The position numbers and the translations under genes were made by a program. 64,000 nt of DNA from positions 62,001 to 126,000 of the forward strand of contig NZ_JASHKQ010000009.1 in the NCBI RefSeq assembly GCF_030056795.1, given 5' to 3'. How positions within the stretch are numbered: the stretch's first letter is position 1; each line of letters starts with the position of its first letter. Shown here in pieces: positions 63,461-64,000 of this stretch. The notes beneath the pieces were generated by a model. The model had not been told where the DNA came from, made no database searches, and worked only from the letters and a program-made list of their open reading frames with translations. This DNA comes from Rhodococcus sp. IEGM 1381. Lineage in GTDB: Bacteria; Actinomycetota; Actinomycetes; Mycobacteriales; Mycobacteriaceae.

Positions 63461-64000
63461 CACGCCTTCCGTAGCACCTCGAGAGCATGCTCGAGGTCGG
63501 CCGGATACTTGCTCTCGATCTCCACCCACCGACCGTCGGACGGATGCGCGAAGCCGAGCGAACGTGCATGCAACCACTGGCGTTCGAGGCCCAACCGTTC
63601 GGCCAGGCGCGGATCGGCCCCGTAGGTCAGATCCCCGCAGCACGGGTGGCGGAGGGCCGAGAAGTGCACTCGAATCTGGTGTGTGCGACCGGTTTCCAAA
63701 TGCACGTCCAGCAAACTCGCGGCCTGGAACGCCTCGACCGTGTCGTAGTGGGTCACGCTGGGCTTGCCGTCCGCGCGCACCGCGAACTTCCAGTCGTTGC
63801 TGCCGTGTCGTCCGATCGGGGCATCGATGGTTCCGCTGCTCGGATCCGGATGTCCTTGCACCAGAGCGTGATAACGCTTGTCGATGGTCCGCGCTTTGAA
63901 CGCGCGCTTGAGCACGGTGTACGCCCGCTCGGACGTCGCGACCACCATCACCCCGGACGTTCCGACGTCGAGACGGTGCACGATTCCCTGACGCTCGTGT
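63460..64000 (-). CDS. Ribosomal large-subunit pseudouridine synthase RluD-like (partial, 5' end off window)
   Basis: About 179 C-terminal residues of a pseudouridine synthase of the RluA/RluD family. [18 protein letters not shown] contains the catalytic Asp in HRLD, and [27 protein letters not shown] the RNA-contact motif. Modifies uridines in 23S rRNA helix 69 (RluD) or in tRNA/23S (RluA-like); the exact target is not resolved here because the N-terminal S4 domain is outside the window. The mycobacterial neighbour of dnaE1 in this region is also an RluD-like gene. Confidence 0.94.
   Translation of the reverse strand, partial: HERQGIVHRLDVGTSGVMVVATSERAYTVLKRAFKARTIDKRYHALVQGHPDPSSGTIDAPIGRHGSNDWKFAVRADGKPSVTHYDTVEAFQAASLLDVHLETGRTHQIRVHFSALRHPCCGDLTYGADPRLAERLGLERQWLHARSLGFAHPSDGRWVEIESKYPADLEHALEVLRKA

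Overview
The window reads as a chromosomal segment of a high-GC mycolic-acid actinobacterium, most likely Rhodococcus in the broad sense. The evidence is high GC with GTG/TTG starts, a bifunctional hisA/priA in place of trpF, an impA gene inside the his operon, a bioB gene followed by a BsaP-type gene, and a SecA2 gene. From memory, the order bioB-bsaP-DUF2567 ... nadA-nadB-nadC ... hisD-C-B-H-A-impA-F-I, bcp, trpE-C-B-A-lgt, and separately acyltransferase-glgX-treY-treZ, ilvA and dnaE, parallels the Mycobacterium tuberculosis Rv1540-Rv1616 region. This is core, vertically inherited chromosome with lineage-specific insertions. I see no transposase, phage gene, CRISPR array, tRNA or rRNA.

Layout. 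1-13.5 kb: on the minus strand, trpE, a Trp-associated membrane protein, trpC, trpB, trpA, lgt, two TM2-domain proteins, gltB and gltD (gltD runs off the left edge). 13.5-14.7 kb: a plus-strand bcp peroxiredoxin and a MarR regulator. 14.7-22.6 kb: the minus-strand his operon hisD-C-B-(MFS)-H-(69-aa membrane protein)-A/priA-impA-F-I. 22.7-26.8 kb: small housekeeping and unknown genes (DinB-like, SRPBCC, LysE exporter, an unlisted 53-aa gene, YchJ, DUF5997, LysR, S4 protein). 26.9-31.7 kb: the NAD operon nadA-B-C facing its regulator nrtR, then a MepB-family gene. 31.8-34.3 kb: the biotin island bioB-bsaP-DUF2567 facing a BioQ-type TetR. 34.3-37 kb: secA2 and a META lipoprotein. 37-46 kb: an accessory block with a DHFR-like reductase, regulators (TetR, GntR, MerR), a YtrA-type ABC system, sirtuin, CHAP protein, GGDEF protein and MFS exporter. 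46-54.7 kb: an acyltransferase and the trehalose-from-glycogen genes glgX-treY-treZ. 54.7-64 kb: a 14-TM drug exporter with its TetR, ilvA, an F420-type Ddn reductase, dnaE, a membrane-anchored protein and the 3' part of rluD.

Genes are densely packed, with 1-, 4- or 8-nt overlaps that imply translational coupling, and the largest gene-free gap is about 262 nt. Regulatory DNA is unusually readable: a perfect 29-bp palindrome between bioB and its TetR, a palindrome between nadA and nrtR, a 36-bp-spaced operator duplication before the exporter TetR, and many -10 hexamers placed 6-8 nt before the start codon, which implies leaderless mRNAs. The points most worth checking are a probable one-base frameshift at the start of the MFS gene inside the his operon, an acidic insertion in GlgX, the 53-aa coupled gene, and a small interspersed repeat found in two intergenic gaps. 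I found no convincing new multi-gene defence or biosynthetic system. The closest to unassigned systems are the GntR-ABC-permease trio and the MerR-membrane-protein pair.
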